64,000 bases of DNA from Candidatus Lustribacter telmatis (GTDB lineage Bacteria; Vulcanimicrobiota; Vulcanimicrobiia; Vulcanimicrobiales; Vulcanimicrobiaceae), in NCBI GenBank assembly GCA_003164045.1, contig PLRU01000071.1:180383-244382 (forward strand). The letters run 5' to 3'. The notes under the pieces are model-generated. The model did not search any database. It worked only from the letters and a program-made list of their open reading frames with translations, and was not told the origin of the DNA. The first letter of the stretch is position 1, and the number at the start of each line of letters is the position of its first letter. This document shows positions 61,734 through 64,000 of this stretch, in pieces. The translations under genes were made by a program, and so were the position numbers.

Positions 61734-63037
61734 AACGCGACCGCTCGCTAGCGGCGTTCGAGCGCGCCAAGCGCGTGATCCCGGGCGGCGTAAACTCGCC
61801 CGTGCGCGCATTCCGGTCGGTCGGCGGGTCACCCGTGTTCGTAAAATCCGCCAGCGGCTGCATGCTCGTCGACCTCGACGACAACGCCTACATCGACTAC
61901 GTGATGTCGTGGGGTCCGCTGATCCTCGGTCACGCGCACCCGCTCGTGATCGCCGCCGTGCGCGACGCTGCCGAGCGCGGCACGTCGTTCGGCGCGCCGA
62001 CGGAAGCCGAATCGGATCTCGCCGAACTCGTCATCTCGATGGTGCCGTCGATCGAGCGCGTGCGCTTCTGTTCCAGCGGTACCGAAGCGACGATGAGCGC
62101 GTTGCGCCTCGCGCGCGGTTTCACCGGCCGCGACAAAGTGGTGAAGTTTGCCGGCTGCTATCACGGACACGGCGATGCATTTCTGATTTCCGCCGGCAGC
62201 GGCGCGCTGACCAACGGCGTGCCGGATTCACCCGGCATCACCGAAGGCGTTGCGCGAGACACGATCGTGGTCGACTACAACGACACGGCCGGCCTCCGCG
62301 CCGCGTTCGCGCAGCACGGCGAAGCGATCGCCGCCGTGATCGTGGAGCCGTACGTCGGCAACATGGGCCTCGTGCTGCCGCTGCCGGACTTCTTGCCGGC
62401 CCTGCGCGAGCTGTGCACCGGCTACGGCGCCGTCCTGATCTTCGATGAGGTCATGACCGGCTTCCGGGTCGCCCCCGGCGGAGTCCAGGAACGCGAAGGT
62501 ATCCTCCCCGACCTCACGACCCTGGGCAAGATCATCGGCGGCGGCCTGCCGGTGGGGGCCTTCGGCGGCCGGGCCGACATCATGGCCCGCCTCTCGCCGG
62601 AGGGCCCGGTCTACCAGGCCGGCACGCTCTCGGGCAACCCGCTGGCAATGGCCGCGGGCCTCGCAACCCTGCGCGGATTGCAAGCGCCGGGCGTCTACCC
62701 GCATCTCGAGCAACTCGGAACGCGTTTTGTGTCAGGTATGTCCGAGGTATTCACCCGGCACAGCGTGCCGCACGTGACCGCGAACCGGGGTTCGATGGTC
62801 GGCTTCTTCCTTACGGATGGTCCGGTGACCAACGTGAGCGACGCGAAGCGTTCCGATACGGCGCTCTACGGGCGCTTCTTTCACGCCATGCTCGACCGGG
62901 GCGTCTACCTTGCGCCCTCGCAATTCGAGGCGGGCTTCCTCTCCACGGCCCATCGCCAACTCGACGTCGACCGCACGCTCGAGATGGCAGACGAAGCGCT
63001 GACGGCGGTATTTGCCGCGCCGCGGGGAAGCAACTAG
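61730..63037 (+). CDS. hemL: Glutamate-1-semialdehyde 2,1-aminomutase
   Basis: 435 residues. IPGGVNSPVRAFRSVGGSP, YVMSWGPLILGHAHP, VRFCSSGTEATMSALRLAR, ILIFDEVMTGFR and TTLGKIIGGGLPVGAFGG with the PLP lysine are full HemL signatures. It makes 5-aminolevulinate from glutamate semialdehyde supplied by HemA. The mobA stop overlaps its ATG. Confidence 0.97.
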   Translation: MKRDRSLAAFERAKRVIPGGVNSPVRAFRSVGGSPVFVKSASGCMLVDLDDNAYIDYVMSWGPLILGHAHPLVIAAVRDAAERGTSFGAPTEAESDLAELVISMVPSIERVRFCSSGTEATMSALRLARGFTGRDKVVKFAGCYHGHGDAFLISAGSGALTNGVPDSPGITEGVARDTIVVDYNDTAGLRAAFAQHGEAIAAVIVEPYVGNMGLVLPLPDFLPALRELCTGYGAVLIFDEVMTGFRVAPGGVQEREGILPDLTTLGKIIGGGLPVGAFGGRADIMARLSPEGPVYQAGTLSGNPLAMAAGLATLRGLQAPGVYPHLEQLGTRFVSGMSEVFTRHSVPHVTANRGSMVGFFLTDGPVTNVSDAKRSDTALYGRFFHAMLDRGVYLAPSQFEAGFLSTAHRQLDVDRTLEMADEALTAVFAAPRGSN

Positions 63038-63040
63038 GCC

Positions 63041-64000
63041 GTGCCACTCGTCTGCATGGGACTCTCTCACACCACGGCGCCCGTTGACGTCCGCGAACGC
63101 CACGCATTTCCGGCGCACAAGATGGGTGAGGCCCTCATCGCGCTGCGCGATTACGAAGCCGTGCACGAAGCGCTGATGCTGCAAACGTGCGGCCGGCTCG
63201 AAATCTACGCCGAACTCGAAGATTACGAAGAAGGCGTCAAACAGATCCGCCAGTTCCTCGGCAACTTCCGCCACGGCGGCGTCGAGGACATGGACTCCTA
63301 CATGTACACGCTGCTCGGGAGTCAGGCGATCGATCATCTTTTCCGCGTGAGCACCGGTCTCGACTCGATGCTCATCGGCGAAGCGGAGATTCTCAGCCAA
63401 GTCAAAGACGCGTTCGTTCAAGGTCAGCGCGCGCAGTCGCTCGGCAAGACGCTGCACTCGCTCTTCCGCGAAGCGATCAACGCCGGCAAGGCCGCGCGCT
63501 CGCAAACCGACATCGGTGGACAATCCGTTTCCATTGCCACTGCGGCGGTGAACTTTGCCATCGCCCATGTGGGCGATCTGCGCGGCACGTCGGTCGTGGT
63601 CGTCGGCGCGGGCAAAATGGGCTCGCTCGTTTTGCGCCGGCTCAAGGCCGAGGGCTGCAGCGAGATCGTGGTGGTCAACCGCAAGGACATGCCGAACCTC
63701 GTCGGCGCGCTTGCCGGCGCGGATATCGTCGTCACCTCGACCGGCGCCTCGGAATTCGTGCTCACGACCGGTAACGTCGGCGATGCGATGCGCGAACGTC
63801 CGAAGCGCCCGCTCTTCATCGTCGACATCGCCGTACCGCGCGACTGCGATCCCGACGTCGCGCAAATCGACGGCGTGAGCGTCGTCGATGTCGACGGCTT
63901 GCGCGGCGTGGTCGACGTAACGCTCGAACGCCGCCGCGAAGCGATTCCGATGGTCGAAGAGATCATCGCCGAACACACCGAGCGCTTCCACCATTGGTAT
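63041..64000 (+). CDS. hemA: Glutamyl-tRNA reductase, N-terminal 320 residues (runs off the window)
   Basis: Starts at GTG three bases after hemL and stays open to the last base. GLSHTTAPVDVRERHAF, the active-site segment LMLQTCGRLEIYAEL, LFRVSTGLDSMLIGEAEIL, GGQSVSIATAAVNFA and the NADPH motif VVVVGAGKMGSLVL are clear. It reduces glutamyl-tRNA to glutamate semialdehyde. The catalytic Cys is present, but the usual TCNR is TCGR. The downstream dimerisation domain lies outside. Confidence 0.95.
   Translation, partial: MPLVCMGLSHTTAPVDVRERHAFPAHKMGEALIALRDYEAVHEALMLQTCGRLEIYAELEDYEEGVKQIRQFLGNFRHGGVEDMDSYMYTLLGSQAIDHLFRVSTGLDSMLIGEAEILSQVKDAFVQGQRAQSLGKTLHSLFREAINAGKAARSQTDIGGQSVSIATAAVNFAIAHVGDLRGTSVVVVGAGKMGSLVLRRLKAEGCSEIVVVNRKDMPNLVGALAGADIVVTSTGASEFVLTTGNVGDAMRERPKRPLFIVDIAVPRDCDPDVAQIDGVSVVDVDGLRGVVDVTLERRREAIPMVEEIIAEHTERFHHWY

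Noticed and set aside
1-64000. CRISPR array, prophage, integrase or IS transposase
   Set aside because: I found no regularly spaced repeats and no phage, integrase or transposase motifs in the translated frames.

Overview
The window is a 64 kb piece of a GC-rich bacterial chromosome with tightly packed genes, many overlapping start/stop pairs and no rRNA, tRNA, prophage or CRISPR array that I can see. Gene content (PuuD-type membrane urate oxidase, haem made from glutamyl-tRNA, Tat and ResB/CcsA systems, a cytochrome b fused to cytochrome c, UbiE plus a long-chain prenyl synthase) indicates an aerobic, respiring free-living heterotroph. The style resembles uncultured lineages such as Ca. Eremiobacterota, but that placement is an impression, not a measurement.

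Region 1 (1-12 kb) is a purine salvage and degradation locus: end of a xanthine dehydrogenase large subunit, 8-oxoguanine deaminase, OHCU decarboxylase (uraD), urate oxidase with a cytochrome c tail (puuD), hydroxyisourate hydrolase (uraH), an allantoate-amidohydrolase-like M20 enzyme fused to an AtzF-like C-terminal domain, allantoinase (puuE), an adenosine/adenine deaminase, an AzgA-type purine permease, an alpha/beta hydrolase and an orphan ABC binding protein. Together these lead from purine bases through urate and allantoin to ureides. Two tandem isochorismatase-fold amidases at 18.6-19.9 kb may extend it.

Region 2 (12-27 kb) is mixed: large catalase, a cysteate/threonine-synthase-like PLP enzyme, an SF2 helicase split by an intein in its Walker A motif, a small-protein/phosphoesterase operon behind a putative transcription attenuator, rsmI-metG-tatD housekeeping genes, and malonyl-CoA decarboxylase with a peptide-type binding protein.

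Region 3 (27-44 kb): two paralogous GMC oxidoreductases around a Rieske oxygenase, a PLD-like protein, then a bioenergetic block (ubiE, prenyl synthase, tatA, tatC, resB, ccsA, cytochrome c, selO, Rieske protein, cytochrome b-c fusion) followed by a GH15 glucanase-like enzyme.

Region 4 (44-56 kb): a GNAT toxin/DUF1778 antitoxin cassette framed by 32-bp direct repeats, then a long minus-strand gene run (TPP enzyme, Rieske dioxygenase, SnoaL-like protein, peptide-type ABC binding protein and two permeases, molybdenum hydroxylase subunit, enoyl-CoA hydratase) that looks like an uncharacterised catabolic operon, preceded by nitroreductase, cupin and DUF2848 genes.

Region 5 (56-64 kb): a GT39-like glycosyltransferase and a tetrapyrrole operon (CysG-N/HemC/half-HemD fusion, hemB, mobA-like, hemL, hemA). 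The most unusual signals are a dispersed palindromic repeat that sits at three convergent gene ends and also inside the intein in frame, the TA cassette whose insertion appears to have duplicated the overlapping 3' ends of two convergent genes, the attenuator-like leader, and two unusual domain fusions.
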